Part shown: positions 33,636 to 42,031 of the stretch, piece after piece | How positions within the stretch are numbered: the stretch's first letter is position 1 | Layout: the number at the start of each line of letters is the position of its first letter | DNA from: Rhizobium sp. BK251 | Lineage (GTDB): Bacteria; Pseudomonadota; Alphaproteobacteria; Rhizobiales; Rhizobiaceae | DNA length: 64,000 bases | Reading direction: 5' to 3' | Assembly: GCF_004345245.1 (NCBI RefSeq) | Contig: NZ_SLUQ01000001.1 | Coordinates: forward strand, 1 to 64,000 | The notes under the pieces: generated by a model | What the model saw: the letters and a program-made list of their open reading frames with translations, nothing else | Databases searched by the model: none | Told to the model about the DNA's origin: nothing | Position numbers and translations under genes: made by a program

Positions 33636-34172
33636 TTATTGCCGCGGTGCCGACACCGCCTTGCGGCGCTCGCCAACGGGCTGGTAGGCCAACCGCTGAT
33701 GGTAGTTGCAGTAGGGCGAAGTGTCGGAGGAGTCGCAGCCGCAGAAGTAGAAATCGTCCTTGAGCGGATCGCCGACCGGCCACTTGCAGGTGCGTTCGGT
33801 GAGTTCCGTCAGGCCGAGGCGCCGCGAGATCGGCACGACCACGTTGCGAGCGGGTACGTATTCGATCTCGTCCGCCGTGTTGATCTCGATCTCTTCCTTG
33901 AGCATCGTCGCACCGGCCGCGCGCGTGACCGTACGGGTCGCCATGCGGGGGGCGAAGCTCGGCGCGCGGGGGGCGGAGGGTGCGCGCTTGGCGGTGCGCG
34001 CCGACGAACTCGTGCCGCCCGCCTTGGCGCGGCCCGGCAGGTTCAAGCGATGAACCTTGCCGATGACTGCGTTACGGCTTACGCCTCCAAGTTGAGCCGC
34101 AATCTGGCTTGCGCTCAATCCTTCGGACCATAGCTTCTTGAGTTTCTCGACACGCTCATCTGTCCAATTCAT
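33636..34172 (-). CDS. gcrA: Cell-cycle transcription factor GcrA
   Basis: A 178-residue GcrA homologue. The N-terminal DNA-binding domain (MNWTDERVEKLKKLW, then GLSASQIAAQLGGVSRNAVIGKVHRLNL) is nearly invariant in alphaproteobacteria. A basic Ala/Arg-rich linker (about residues 50-90) leads to the C-terminal domain with CKWPVGDP and FCGCDSSDTSPYCNYHQRLAY. GcrA binds sigma-70 RNA polymerase and activates promoters carrying methylated GANTC, tying transcription to CcrM methylation and replication. GGAG lies 7 bases before ATG 34172. A tight GANTC cluster lies upstream. Confidence 0.96.
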   Translation of the reverse strand: MNWTDERVEKLKKLWSEGLSASQIAAQLGGVSRNAVIGKVHRLNLPGRAKAGGTSSSARTAKRAPSAPRAPSFAPRMATRTVTRAAGATMLKEEIEINTADEIEYVPARNVVVPISRRLGLTELTERTCKWPVGDPLKDDFYFCGCDSSDTSPYCNYHQRLAYQPVGERRKAVSAPRQ

Positions 34173-34583
34173 GCCCTGTCTCCGCCTATCGCGTTGGTGA
34201 TGGCAGAATCCCTCACCGCTGCCTCGGAAACATCCGAGACAAAAAACGCCTGCTGATTTTGGTGACTAGTTCCGCCGCATGCAGTCTAGTAATTGAACTT
34301 TAACCTAGTGTGAGCCTGACTCCGTGACAAGAGTCTGTAGAATCTTGCTGAATCGATTTCAGGGTTTTCCCCAACTTGCTTCCGGGACGTGTCATTTCTG
34401 CAATATGATGGCCCCAGGGAGCCCCTAGCCATGCCGCAGGTGCAATGCACTCTGTTTTGTTGACATTGCACCGCGAAAAGGGAATATTGCCCACGCCGCC
34501 GCGAGGCGGCATTTTAGTTTTCCGGCGCCCGTGGCAACGGTTGCCGGTCGCTCCATATAGCTCTGATTGAGGAGGCCTGCGCC
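34173..34583. promoter_or_regulatory. gcrA-argD divergent intergenic region with GANTC cluster
   Basis: A 411-base gene-free region. Four CcrM-type GANTC sites lie within 37 bases: GACTC 34318, GAGTC 34331, GAATC 34340, GAATC 34350; a fifth is at 34206. A half CtrA-like TTAACC is at 34300. The cluster is about 150-180 bases before the gcrA start and 230 before argD, so methylation-controlled expression of gcrA is the likely purpose. Confidence 0.6.
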
Positions 34584-35783
34584 ATGGCTGAAGCCGCGCC
34601 GCTCTATGACACCTATTCTCGTGCCCCGTTGCGGTTCGAGCGAGGCGAGGGGGCGTGGCTGATCACGGAGAATGGCGAGCGATACCTCGATTTCGGCGCG
34701 GGCGTCGCAGTCACCTCGGTAGGTCATAGCCACCCCCATGTCGTTGCGGCGCTCAAGGAGCAGGCCGACAAGGTCTGGCACCTGTCCAACATCTACGAGA
34801 TCCCGGGACAGGAAGTCTTTGCAAAGCGGCTGACGGAAGCGACGTTCGCCGAGAAGGTCTTCTTCACCAATTCCGGTGCCGAGGCGCTGGAATGTGCGAT
34901 CAAGACCGCGCGCCGCTACCAGTATTCCAAGGGCCATCCCGAGCGCTTCCATATCATCACCTTCGAGGGTGCCTTTCACGGGCGCACGCTCGCGACGATC
35001 GCTGCCGGTGGCCAGGAGAAGTATCTGGAGGGCTTTGGCCCCAAGGCTCCTGGCTTCGATCAGGTTCCGTTCGGCGATCTCGACGCCGTTCGGGCGGCGA
35101 TCACCGAGGCGACGGCAGCGATCCTCATCGAGCCGGTGCAGGGCGAGGGTGGCATACGCCCAGCGACCAAGGAGTTCATGAAGGCGCTTCGCGAGATCTG
35201 TGACGAGAATGGCCTGCTTCTGATCCTCGACGAGGTCCAGAGCGGCATGGGCCGCACAGGCAGGTTGTTTGCGCACCAATGGTCAGGCGTCACGCCTGAC
35301 ATCATGGCGATCGCCAAGGGCATCGGCGGCGGCTTTCCGCTCGGCGCCTGCCTTGCGACCGCCGAGGCCGCATCCGGCATGAAGGCCGGCACACACGGCT
35401 CCACCTATGGCGGCAATCCGCTCGCCATGGCAGTTGGCAACGCCGTGCTCGACGTCATCCTTGCGGAAGGCTTCCTCGCTCACGTAAGCGAGGTTGCGCT
35501 CGTGCTGCGCCAAGGGCTCGCCTCGCTCAAGGACCGCTTCCCGGATGTCATCGAGGACATCCGCGGCGAGGGGCTGATGGTGGGCATCAAGGCTGCCGTC
35601 CCGTCGACGGAACTGCTGCAGGCGATCCGCGCTGCGCACATGCTCGCCATCCCGGCCGGAGATAACGTGCTCCGGCTCCTGCCGCCGCTCGTCATCACCT
35701 CCGAGGAGGCGCGCGAGGGCATTGCGCGGCTCGAGAAGGCTGCCGAAAGCGTTCGCGCAGCCCGGGCAAGAAAGACGGCTTGA
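34584..35783 (+). CDS. argD: Acetylornithine aminotransferase
   Basis: A 399-residue class-III PLP aminotransferase. [43 protein letters not shown] and the PLP lysine in [14 protein letters not shown] are in the right order. It makes N-acetylornithine from N-acetylglutamate semialdehyde in arginine synthesis and may act as succinyl-diaminopimelate aminotransferase. ATG 34584 has GAGGAGG upstream. It is followed 38 bases later by argF, almost certainly one operon. Confidence 0.95.
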   Translation: MAEAAPLYDTYSRAPLRFERGEGAWLITENGERYLDFGAGVAVTSVGHSHPHVVAALKEQADKVWHLSNIYEIPGQEVFAKRLTEATFAEKVFFTNSGAEALECAIKTARRYQYSKGHPERFHIITFEGAFHGRTLATIAAGGQEKYLEGFGPKAPGFDQVPFGDLDAVRAAITEATAAILIEPVQGEGGIRPATKEFMKALREICDENGLLLILDEVQSGMGRTGRLFAHQWSGVTPDIMAIAKGIGGGFPLGACLATAEAASGMKAGTHGSTYGGNPLAMAVGNAVLDVILAEGFLAHVSEVALVLRQGLASLKDRFPDVIEDIRGEGLMVGIKAAVPSTELLQAIRAAHMLAIPAGDNVLRLLPPLVITSEEAREGIARLEKAAESVRAARARKTA

Positions 35784-35821
35784 AGGAATAAGGGCCCGCT
35801 GGGCAAAGCAGGTACGAACAC

Positions 35822-36739
35822 ATGGCTTCTCCCAAACATTTCCTCGATCTCTCGGCGGTCGCGGCGTCCGATCTCAGGACGATCATGGATGACGCGATCC
35901 TCCGAAAGCAGGCCTTCAAGGCCGGCGACGGGGACAAGCCGCTAGCGGGCAAGATGCTGGCCATGATCTTCGAGAAGCCGTCGACGCGTACCCGCGTGTC
36001 CTTCGATGTCGGCATGCGCCAGCTCGGCGGCGAGACGCTGTTCCTCTCGGGCACCGAGATGCAGCTCGGCCGCGCCGAGACCATCGGCGATACGGCAAAG
36101 GTCCTGTCGCGCTATGTCGACGCCATCATGATCCGCACCACCGAGCATTCCCGGATGCTGGAGCTTGCCGAGCATGCGACAGTGCCCGTCATCAACGCCC
36201 TGACGGACGACACCCATCCCTGCCAGATCATGGCCGACATCATGACCTTCGAGGAACATCGCGGACCCATCAAGGGCAAGACGATCGCCTGGACCGGCGA
36301 CGGCAACAATGTGCTGCATTCCCTGGTCGAAGGTGCCGCCCGTTTCGGCTATCGCATGAACATGGCCGTACCCCTTGGTTCCGAGCCCAAGGATCACTAT
36401 CTGAACTGGGCCCGCAATGAGGGCGCCGAGATCATGCTGTGCCATGATGCCGACCGTGCGGTCGCCGGCGTCGATTGCGTGGTAACCGATACCTGGGTAT
36501 CCATGAATCAGGAGCACAGGGCTCGCGGTCACAACGTCTTCCAGCCGTTCCAGGTTAACGCGGCCTTGATGAGCAAGGCCGGGGAAAGCGCCTTGTTCAT
36601 GCATTGCCTGCCCGCCCATCGCGGGGAGGAAGTGACGGACGAAGTGATCGACGGTCCTCAATCCGTTGTCTTCGACGAGGCGGAAAACCGCCTTCACGCG
36701 CAGAAGTCGATTCTTGCCTGGTGCCTGGGCGCGATCTAA
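35822..36739 (+). CDS. argF: Ornithine carbamoyltransferase
   Basis: A 305-residue carbamoyltransferase. The carbamoyl-phosphate site STRTR lies at about residues 55-59, the HPCQ motif ([11 protein letters not shown]) at about 135, DTWVSMNQE binds ornithine, and HCLP ([12 protein letters not shown]) is at about 262. It converts ornithine and carbamoyl phosphate to citrulline in the cytoplasm. Length and all catalytic motifs are normal. It follows argD and precedes hslO, a common order in rhizobia. Confidence 0.96.
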   Translation: MASPKHFLDLSAVAASDLRTIMDDAILRKQAFKAGDGDKPLAGKMLAMIFEKPSTRTRVSFDVGMRQLGGETLFLSGTEMQLGRAETIGDTAKVLSRYVDAIMIRTTEHSRMLELAEHATVPVINALTDDTHPCQIMADIMTFEEHRGPIKGKTIAWTGDGNNVLHSLVEGAARFGYRMNMAVPLGSEPKDHYLNWARNEGAEIMLCHDADRAVAGVDCVVTDTWVSMNQEHRARGHNVFQPFQVNAALMSKAGESALFMHCLPAHRGEEVTDEVIDGPQSVVFDEAENRLHAQKSILAWCLGAI

Positions 36740-36845
36740 AAATCAACCTGCGACGCGGCGGAGAAGCTCGCGTTTGCGCGGGCGGGAAACGGAAGGGGCG
36801 CCCCACCTCTGCCGGCGTTCCCGGCGGACCTACTAGGAGATAGCC

Positions 36846-37832
36846 ATGGCCGAAACTGCAGCGCTGGGCGAATTCGATTTTGCCGGCGATGATCATGTCG
36901 TTCCCTTTCAGGTGGAAGGCCTCGATGTCCGCGGCCGCGCTGTGCAGCTCGGTTCGCTGCTCGACGCCATCCTGGAGCGGCACAGCTATCCGGCGCCTGT
37001 CGCGCGGCTGCTTGCCGAGGCGATCGTGTTGACGGTGCTCCTCGGCACGTCGCTGAAGTTCGACGGCAAGTTCACCCTGCAGACGAAGGGCGATGGCCCG
37101 GTCGACCTCCTCGTTGCCGATTTCTCCACGCCGGAAAACGTCCGCGCCTATGCGCGTTTCGACGAGGAGGCGCTGGCAAAGGCGGTCGCGGCTGGCGAGA
37201 CGGCGCCGGAACAGTTGCTCGGCAAGGGCGTGCTGGCCTTTACGATTGACCAGGGCCGCTTCAGCCAGCCGTATCAGGGCATCGTGCCGCTCGACGGAAC
37301 GTCGCTCGAGGAGATTGCTGGCCTCTATTTCCGGCAGTCGGAACAGATACCGACGCGCGTGCGCCTCAGCGCCGCCGAACTCTATGACCGCGACGAAGCC
37401 GGCAAGCCACGCCATCGCTGGCGGGCAGGCGGGCTCGTAGCACAGTTCCTGCCCCAGGCTCCGGAGCGCATGCGCCTGCCGGATCTGCATGGCGGGGATG
37501 GCGATATAGGCACGCGAGCGCATATGGAGGACGACGCCTGGGCCGAGGCGCGCAGCCTTGTCGAAACCATCGACGCGGACGAACTCACCGATCCCCAGGT
37601 CGGTGCCGAGCGGCTCCTCTTCCGACTCTTCCATGAGCGGGGCGTGCGCGTCTATGCCCCGCAGCCCGTCTTCGATCGCTGCAACTGCTCGCGCGAGAAG
37701 ATCAAGGGCGTTCTGAAGGGCTTCACGGCCGAGGAGATCGAGGCGAGCGAGGAGAACGGCGAGGTCGCAGTCACCTGCGAATTCTGCTCCACGACCTATC
37801 GCTACGACCCGTCGGAAATTGTCGGCGCCTGA
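36846..37832 (+). CDS. hslO: Redox-regulated chaperone Hsp33
   Basis: A 328-residue Hsp33 (HslO). The N-terminal substrate-binding domain includes FDGKFTLQTKGDGPVDLLVADF; the C-terminal redox switch has CNC (about residue 278) and CEFC (about residue 311) that hold zinc until oxidative stress forms disulfides and activates the chaperone. AGGAG lies 7 bases before the ATG. It is about 30 residues longer than the E. coli protein, in the middle linker, as in other rhizobia. It probably shares the argDF transcript or has its own promoter in the 106-base gap. Confidence 0.94.
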   Translation: MAETAALGEFDFAGDDHVVPFQVEGLDVRGRAVQLGSLLDAILERHSYPAPVARLLAEAIVLTVLLGTSLKFDGKFTLQTKGDGPVDLLVADFSTPENVRAYARFDEEALAKAVAAGETAPEQLLGKGVLAFTIDQGRFSQPYQGIVPLDGTSLEEIAGLYFRQSEQIPTRVRLSAAELYDRDEAGKPRHRWRAGGLVAQFLPQAPERMRLPDLHGGDGDIGTRAHMEDDAWAEARSLVETIDADELTDPQVGAERLLFRLFHERGVRVYAPQPVFDRCNCSREKIKGVLKGFTAEEIEASEENGEVAVTCEFCSTTYRYDPSEIVGA

Positions 37833-37838
37833 TCAAGG

Positions 37839-38231
37839 CTAGTTGAGCACCCGCAGAAGACCGGGTGAATCCAGTGAGAAGGCGGGGATCTCGACATTGA
37901 AGAGTTCCCCGTCGTCGGTTTCCATCTGGTAGTGGCCGAACATCAATCCAGACGGCGTGTCGAGCGGGCAGCCGGAGGAATATTCGTAAGTCTCTCCGGG
38001 GCTAAGGCGTGGCTGCTCGCCGATGACACCCGGTCCCGTCACCTCGTCCACCAGGCCGTTCTGGTCGGTGATGTTCCAGTAGCGGTTGATCAGCCGCACT
38101 GTGATGCGCGAGTGATTGCTGATCACGATCCGGTAGCCCCAGACATAGCGATCGTCGTCCGGATCGGATTGCTCCTCCAGATAAAAAGGTTCGACGACGA
38201 CTTCTATATCTCGTGTGAGCGCCCGATACAT
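37839..38231 (-). CDS. apaG: ApaG family protein
   Basis: A 130-residue ApaG (DUF525) protein with a single beta-sandwich domain. [22 protein letters not shown] and [38 protein letters not shown] (core [10 protein letters not shown]) are diagnostic. Proteins of this family bind phosphate or divalent cations; function is unsettled. ATG 38231 (MYRALTRD) is preferred over 38249 because AAGG lies 8 bases upstream and the family begins there. It converges on hslO with a 6-base gap. Confidence 0.92.
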   Translation of the reverse strand: MYRALTRDIEVVVEPFYLEEQSDPDDDRYVWGYRIVISNHSRITVRLINRYWNITDQNGLVDEVTGPGVIGEQPRLSPGETYEYSSGCPLDTPSGLMFGHYQMETDDGELFNVEIPAFSLDSPGLLRVLN

Positions 38232-38352
38232 GGCTAGCACCTTAGTCAAGATATATTACCGGTATCCTACAGGCAGCCCGCTTCGTCAAGGAATGGAGCG
38301 CCGAATAGGTCGGCCGGAAGTGAATATGCGTTTATGTGAATATTATGGATAA

Positions 38353-38374
38353 ATCCGGGACTTATCAGTCCCGG
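38353..38374 (-). terminator. Probable terminator after metZ
   Basis: Perfect 9-bp stem TCCGGGACT / AGTCCCGGA with a 4-base loop, about 95 bases after the metZ stop, followed on the minus strand by TTTATCC. The T-run is short, so it may be a weak or Rho-assisted stop. Confidence 0.5.
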
Positions 38375-38467
38375 ACCGGTGCGGAGGCGCATTCGCCGCC
38401 GCGTCTTGGGCGCTCGAATGCCGTTTCCGTCCGGCCGAAAGACGCGCCCGGGCGGATCGCTTGACGC

Positions 38468-39652
38468 TCAGGATGCGATCGACCCCAGGGCCTTGGCGAA
38501 GTCTTCGATGAGGTCGTCGGTATCCTCGATCCCAGCCGAGAGGCGGACGGTGCCCGGCGAGATGCCGAGTTCGGTTCGCGCTTCGTCGGTCAGGTTCTTG
38601 TGCGTCGTTGTTGCCGGATGCGTGATCAAGCTGCGCGTGTCGCCGAGATTGTTCGATATGGTCACAATGTCGAGCGCGTTCTGCAGCTTGAAGGCCGCCT
38701 CCTTGCCGCCCTTCAGCTCGAAGCAGACCAGCGTCGAGCCGCCCGTCATCTGCTTGGCGATGATATCGGCCTGCGGATGGTCGGCGCGACCGGGATAGAT
38801 CACCCGAGCGACCTGCTTCTGCTCGGCCAGGAAGTCAGCGATCTTCGATGCGTTCTTCGTCTGCTGCGCGACGCGCAGCGGCAGCGTCTCGATGCCCTTC
38901 AGCAACGTCCACGCGTTGAAGGGCGACATGGCCGGACCGGTATGGCGGAAATAGTCGTGCAGGTTCTCGTCGATCCACTTCTTGTCCGAAAGCACGACGC
39001 CGCCGAGGCAGCGGCCCTGGCCGTCGATATGCTTGGTGGCCGAATAGACGACGATGTGCGCTCCGAGCTCCAGCGGTTTCTGGAAGAGGGGGGTCGCAAA
39101 CACATTGTCGACGACGACCTTGGCGCCAATCTGGTTGGCGAGCTTGGCGACGCCGGCGATGTCGACGATTTCGAGCGTCGGGTTGGTTGGGCTCTCCAGG
39201 AAGAAGACCTTCGTATTCTTCTGGATTGCCTTCTCCCAGTTCTCGAGATTGCGACCGTCAACAAGAGTGCACTCGATACCGTATTTCGGGGCCAGCGTCT
39301 CCACCACCCAGCGGCAGGAGCCGAAGAGGGCGCGGGCAGCGACGATATGGTCGCCGGCCTTCAGCTGGCAGAGGATCGCAGCGGTGACGGCAGCCATGCC
39401 GGAAGCGGTGGCGCGCGCGTCCTCGGCGCCTTCGAGCCCGCACATGCGCTTCTCGAACATGTCGTTGGTGGGGCTGCCGTAACGGGCATAGATGAAGCCT
39501 TCCGTCTCGCCCTTGAAGCGAGCTTCGGCCGCTTCGGACGTGTCATAGACGAAGCCTTGGGTGAGATAGATTGCTTCGGACATCTCGCCATATTGCGAGC
39601 GCAGCGTTCCGCCATGTACGAGTTGGGTTGCCGGGCGCCAAGTCTTGCTCAT
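38468..39652 (-). CDS. metZ: O-succinylhomoserine sulfhydrylase
   Basis: A 394-residue Cys/Met-metabolism PLP enzyme. The N-terminal segment YGEMSEAIYLTQGFVYDTSEAAEARF, the FGS phosphate-binding region, VVVDNVFATPLFQ and the PLP lysine in YSATKHIDGQGRC are typical of MetZ. It makes homocysteine from O-succinyl- or O-acetylhomoserine and sulfide. It is a single gene downstream of a SAM-II riboswitch and terminator, so S-adenosylmethionine represses it. It is divergent from dcd. Confidence 0.94.
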   Translation of the reverse strand: MSKTWRPATQLVHGGTLRSQYGEMSEAIYLTQGFVYDTSEAAEARFKGETEGFIYARYGSPTNDMFEKRMCGLEGAEDARATASGMAAVTAAILCQLKAGDHIVAARALFGSCRWVVETLAPKYGIECTLVDGRNLENWEKAIQKNTKVFFLESPTNPTLEIVDIAGVAKLANQIGAKVVVDNVFATPLFQKPLELGAHIVVYSATKHIDGQGRCLGGVVLSDKKWIDENLHDYFRHTGPAMSPFNAWTLLKGIETLPLRVAQQTKNASKIADFLAEQKQVARVIYPGRADHPQADIIAKQMTGGSTLVCFELKGGKEAAFKLQNALDIVTISNNLGDTRSLITHPATTTHKNLTDEARTELGISPGTVRLSAGIEDTDDLIEDFAKALGSIAS

Positions 39653-39671
39653 GAATCACCACTTTCAAACA

Positions 39672-39705
39672 ACAAAAAAACCGGTCGCAAAAAGCAGACC
39701 GGTTT
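39672..39705 (-). terminator. Riboswitch-linked terminator before metZ
   Basis: On the minus strand AAACCGGTC / GACCGGTTT with a 10-base loop, followed by seven T. It lies between the SAM-II aptamer and the metZ start, in position to stop transcription when the aptamer binds ligand. Confidence 0.85.
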
Positions 39706-39715
39706 CGCACCCGGT

Positions 39716-39771
39716 CCTTTTAGCCACTTGTTTAACGTGGCTGCAAGCCGACCGGCCAAATCACCACGGGA
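39716..39771 (-). promoter_or_regulatory. SAM-II riboswitch (metA motif) of metZ
   Basis: On the minus strand the SAM-II hallmarks occur in order: CGTGGTGATTTG, GGCTTGCAGCCACG, TTAAA, and GTGGCTAAAAGG. The CGTGG/CCACG stem and the pseudoknot made by the downstream GCTAAA segment can be drawn. It binds S-adenosylmethionine and lowers metZ expression through the terminator at 39672-39705. SAM-II is known mostly from alphaproteobacterial met genes. Confidence 0.92.
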
Positions 39772-39778
39772 TAAATTT

Positions 39779-39807
39779 GCAATACTGCGGTTCCCGGCTT
39801 GCGTCAA
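39779..39807 (-). promoter_or_regulatory. Probable metZ promoter
   Basis: TTGACG (complement of 39802-39807) and TATTGC (complement of 39779-39784) with a 17-base spacer. The predicted start of transcription falls just before the riboswitch aptamer, which supports both calls. Confidence 0.6.
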
Positions 39808-39853
39808 TTCCCCGATTTTGGTTTTGTCGGCGGCTAATTATGGATGGAGCATG

Positions 39854-40945
39854 ATGGCTCGCGAAACTGGAATTCTGGCGGATCGCGCGATCGCCGCGTT
39901 GTTCGAAACAGGGCGTCTGATGACGGACCGCGAACTGGATCGCGACCAGATCCAGCCGGCGAGCCTCGACCTGCGTCTCGGTGCGAAGGCTTTTCGCGTG
40001 CGCGCCAGCTTCATGCCCGGCCCCTCGCACCTCGTTTCCGACAAGCTCGACCGGCTGAGCCTGCATGTCATCGATCTGTCGGAGGGTGCTGTCCTTGAAA
40101 CGGGCTGTGTCTACATCGTTCCGCTGATGGAGCGTCTTGACCTCCCTGAAGATATGTCGGCTTCGGCCAATCCGAAGAGTTCGACCGGCCGGCTCGATAT
40201 CTTCACCCGCGTCATCACCGACTATGCCCAGGAGTTCGACAAGATTCCGGCTGGCTATTCGGGACCGCTCTATCTCGAAATCAGCCCGCGCACCTTTCCG
40301 ATTGTCGTGCGCCGCGGCTCGCGGCTCTCGCAGATCCGTTTCCGTGTCGGCCAGGCCCTGTTGAGCGAACCTGAACTGCTTGCGCTGCACGAAAGCGAGA
40401 CGCTGGTTGCCAGCAAGCGGCCGAACATCACCGGCGGCGGCATCGCGCTCTCGATCGATCTGACCGGGGACAAGGAAGGGCTCATCGGCTATCGCGGCAA
40501 GCATCACACGGCTGTCGTCGATGTCGACAAGAAAGAGCAGCACGACATCTTCGACTTCTGGGAGCCGCTTTACAGCCGCGGCCGCACCGAACTCATTCTC
40601 GATCCAGATGAGTTCTATATTCTCGTCTCCCGCGAGGCGGTACACGTGCCGCCTCACTATGCGGCCGAGATGACGCCCTTCGATCCGCTCGTCGGCGAAT
40701 TTCGTGTCCACTATGCGGGCTTCTTCGATCCGGGTTTCGGTCACGCGCCGGCCGGCGGGCGAGGTAGCCGCGCGGTTCTCGAGGTGCGAAGCCACGAGGT
40801 GCCGTTCATCCTGGAGGACGGCCAGATCGTCGGTCGCCTTATCTACGAGCACATGCTGGAGAAGCCAGCGAGCCTCTACGGCTCCGGTCTCGGTTCGAAC
40901 TATCAGGCTCAGGGGCTGAAACTCTCCAAGCACTTCCGCCATTGA
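39854..40945 (+). CDS. dcd: 2'-deoxycytidine 5'-triphosphate deaminase, long form
   Basis: A 363-residue protein of the alphaproteobacterial Dcd family, about twice the usual 190 residues and probably built from two dUTPase/Dcd-like folds. QPASLDLRLGAKAFRVRASF and SSTGRLDIFTRVITDY are in the first half; second-half segments include RGSRAVLEVRSHEVPF. It deaminates dCTP to dUTP for dTMP synthesis. ATG 39854 is chosen over 39851 (two ATGs in a row) because of spacing from GGAG at 39846. The frame is open upstream through the antisense of metZ, which is meaningless. Confidence 0.88.
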   Translation: MARETGILADRAIAALFETGRLMTDRELDRDQIQPASLDLRLGAKAFRVRASFMPGPSHLVSDKLDRLSLHVIDLSEGAVLETGCVYIVPLMERLDLPEDMSASANPKSSTGRLDIFTRVITDYAQEFDKIPAGYSGPLYLEISPRTFPIVVRRGSRLSQIRFRVGQALLSEPELLALHESETLVASKRPNITGGGIALSIDLTGDKEGLIGYRGKHHTAVVDVDKKEQHDIFDFWEPLYSRGRTELILDPDEFYILVSREAVHVPPHYAAEMTPFDPLVGEFRVHYAGFFDPGFGHAPAGGRGSRAVLEVRSHEVPFILEDGQIVGRLIYEHMLEKPASLYGSGLGSNYQAQGLKLSKHFRH

Positions 40946-41115
40946 AGGGCTGCGTTTCCGCCTCCACAGCGGTCGCCTTCCATTGGAGCCCTGCCTGACA
41001 CGGCGATTTGTGGCCGCGAGAGATTTACTACCTCTCGTGCAGCCGCATTCGGCCGTTGATTTTCTCTGCATGCAAACAGGATCTGGGCCGGCGGCCGCCC
41101 AAATCGGCGGTTTTC

Positions 41116-41550
41116 TCAGGCCTTGTCGAGGCTGAAAAGTCTATCCACGGAAAAGCGTCCTGCGCCTGTTACGCAGAGAAGAAACAGGCCGCCAATGATG
41201 CTGATGTTCTTGTAGAAATTGATTTCGGCTTCGAACTGTTCTGCTCCGGACAAATGCCAAAACGGATGTCCGATGAGCGCGGTTATGAGCGTGTATCCGG
41301 CGAGCACCAATGCGAGTGGGCGGGTGAGCAGGCCGAGAACGATGGCGAGGCCGACGCCCAGTTCCATGATGATCGCGATAGGCGCCGCCAGGAAGGGCAG
41401 GGGAACGCCCTGCTGAGCAAAGTACTCAATTGTTGCGCTATATCCCGTTAGCTTCTGCCAGCCAAAGACGACGAACAAAAGCATCATGAGAATGCGGGAG
41501 AGCAGCATGAGGGGATCCTTCAGCCCCGCAAGGGCGGAATTTTGAAACAT
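41116..41550 (-). CDS. DoxX family membrane protein
   Basis: A 144-residue DoxX/SURF4-type membrane protein with four helices. LLSRILMMLLFVVFGWQKLTGY starts the domain, and GVGLAIVLGLLTRPLALVLAGY follows. DoxX proteins are linked to redox and thiol stress in some bacteria, otherwise unknown. AGGAA lies 9 bases before the ATG at 41550. It is a single gene with no clear partner. Confidence 0.88.
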   Translation of the reverse strand: MFQNSALAGLKDPLMLLSRILMMLLFVVFGWQKLTGYSATIEYFAQQGVPLPFLAAPIAIIMELGVGLAIVLGLLTRPLALVLAGYTLITALIGHPFWHLSGAEQFEAEINFYKNISIIGGLFLLCVTGAGRFSVDRLFSLDKA

Positions 41551-41918
41551 GATCGTGGTTCCTATCTGTCGCGCGAGATGGCGTTTGGCGTCTGGTGGGA
41601 GGATGCCATGAAAAGAAAATCTAAATTAGTATACGCGAAGATAGTGGCGAGACACCAAACGTCCATATGGCGATGCCGGCGCCGTGCATGATTCACTGCG
41701 CCCGCACACCACTATCAGAGCGGATATGTATGCAGGCTTCGTGCTGATCCACATATTCCGGACAAGCGCAATCACCGTGCCCATCTGGGGAGACAAAGCT
41801 GGGAAGCGGAAAATGGCATCTTCCGAAATCGCTTGGCTCCCGCCGAGCACTCTCGGCTGAGGACCAACGCGTTTCCACCTTGACAGCGACCACCTTCTGT
41901 TGAAAGTCTGGCCGCATC
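41551..41918. other. Intergenic region before tRNA-Gly
   Basis: About 370 bases between doxX and tRNA-Gly. The first 90 bases are AT-richer and should hold the doxX promoter. The rest must contain the tRNA promoter. Several frames are open but none has protein-like composition or a ribosome site. Confidence 0.5.
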
Positions 41919-41992
41919 GCGGGTGTAGCTCAATGGTAGAGCAGCAGCTTCCCAAGCTGAATACGAGGGTTCGATTCCCTTCACCCGCTCCA
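41919..41992 (+). tRNA. tRNA-Gly (anticodon CCC)
   Basis: Acceptor stem GCGGGTG pairs with CACCCGC, followed by discriminator T and encoded CCA. D-arm TAGCTCAATGGTAGAGC, anticodon stem CAGCT/AGCTG with loop TCCCA giving anticodon CCC, T-arm GGTTCGATTCC. It is 74 bases long with CCA. Confidence 0.97.
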
Positions 41993-42031
41993 CAAGCTCC
42001 AGATATTCGAAGGACGTGGCGGTCGCTTCCT

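Noticed and set aside
38600..39850. Long 5' extension of the dcd frame through the metZ antisense
   Set aside because: The Dcd family begins at 39854; the upstream part is the complement of metZ and of the riboswitch.
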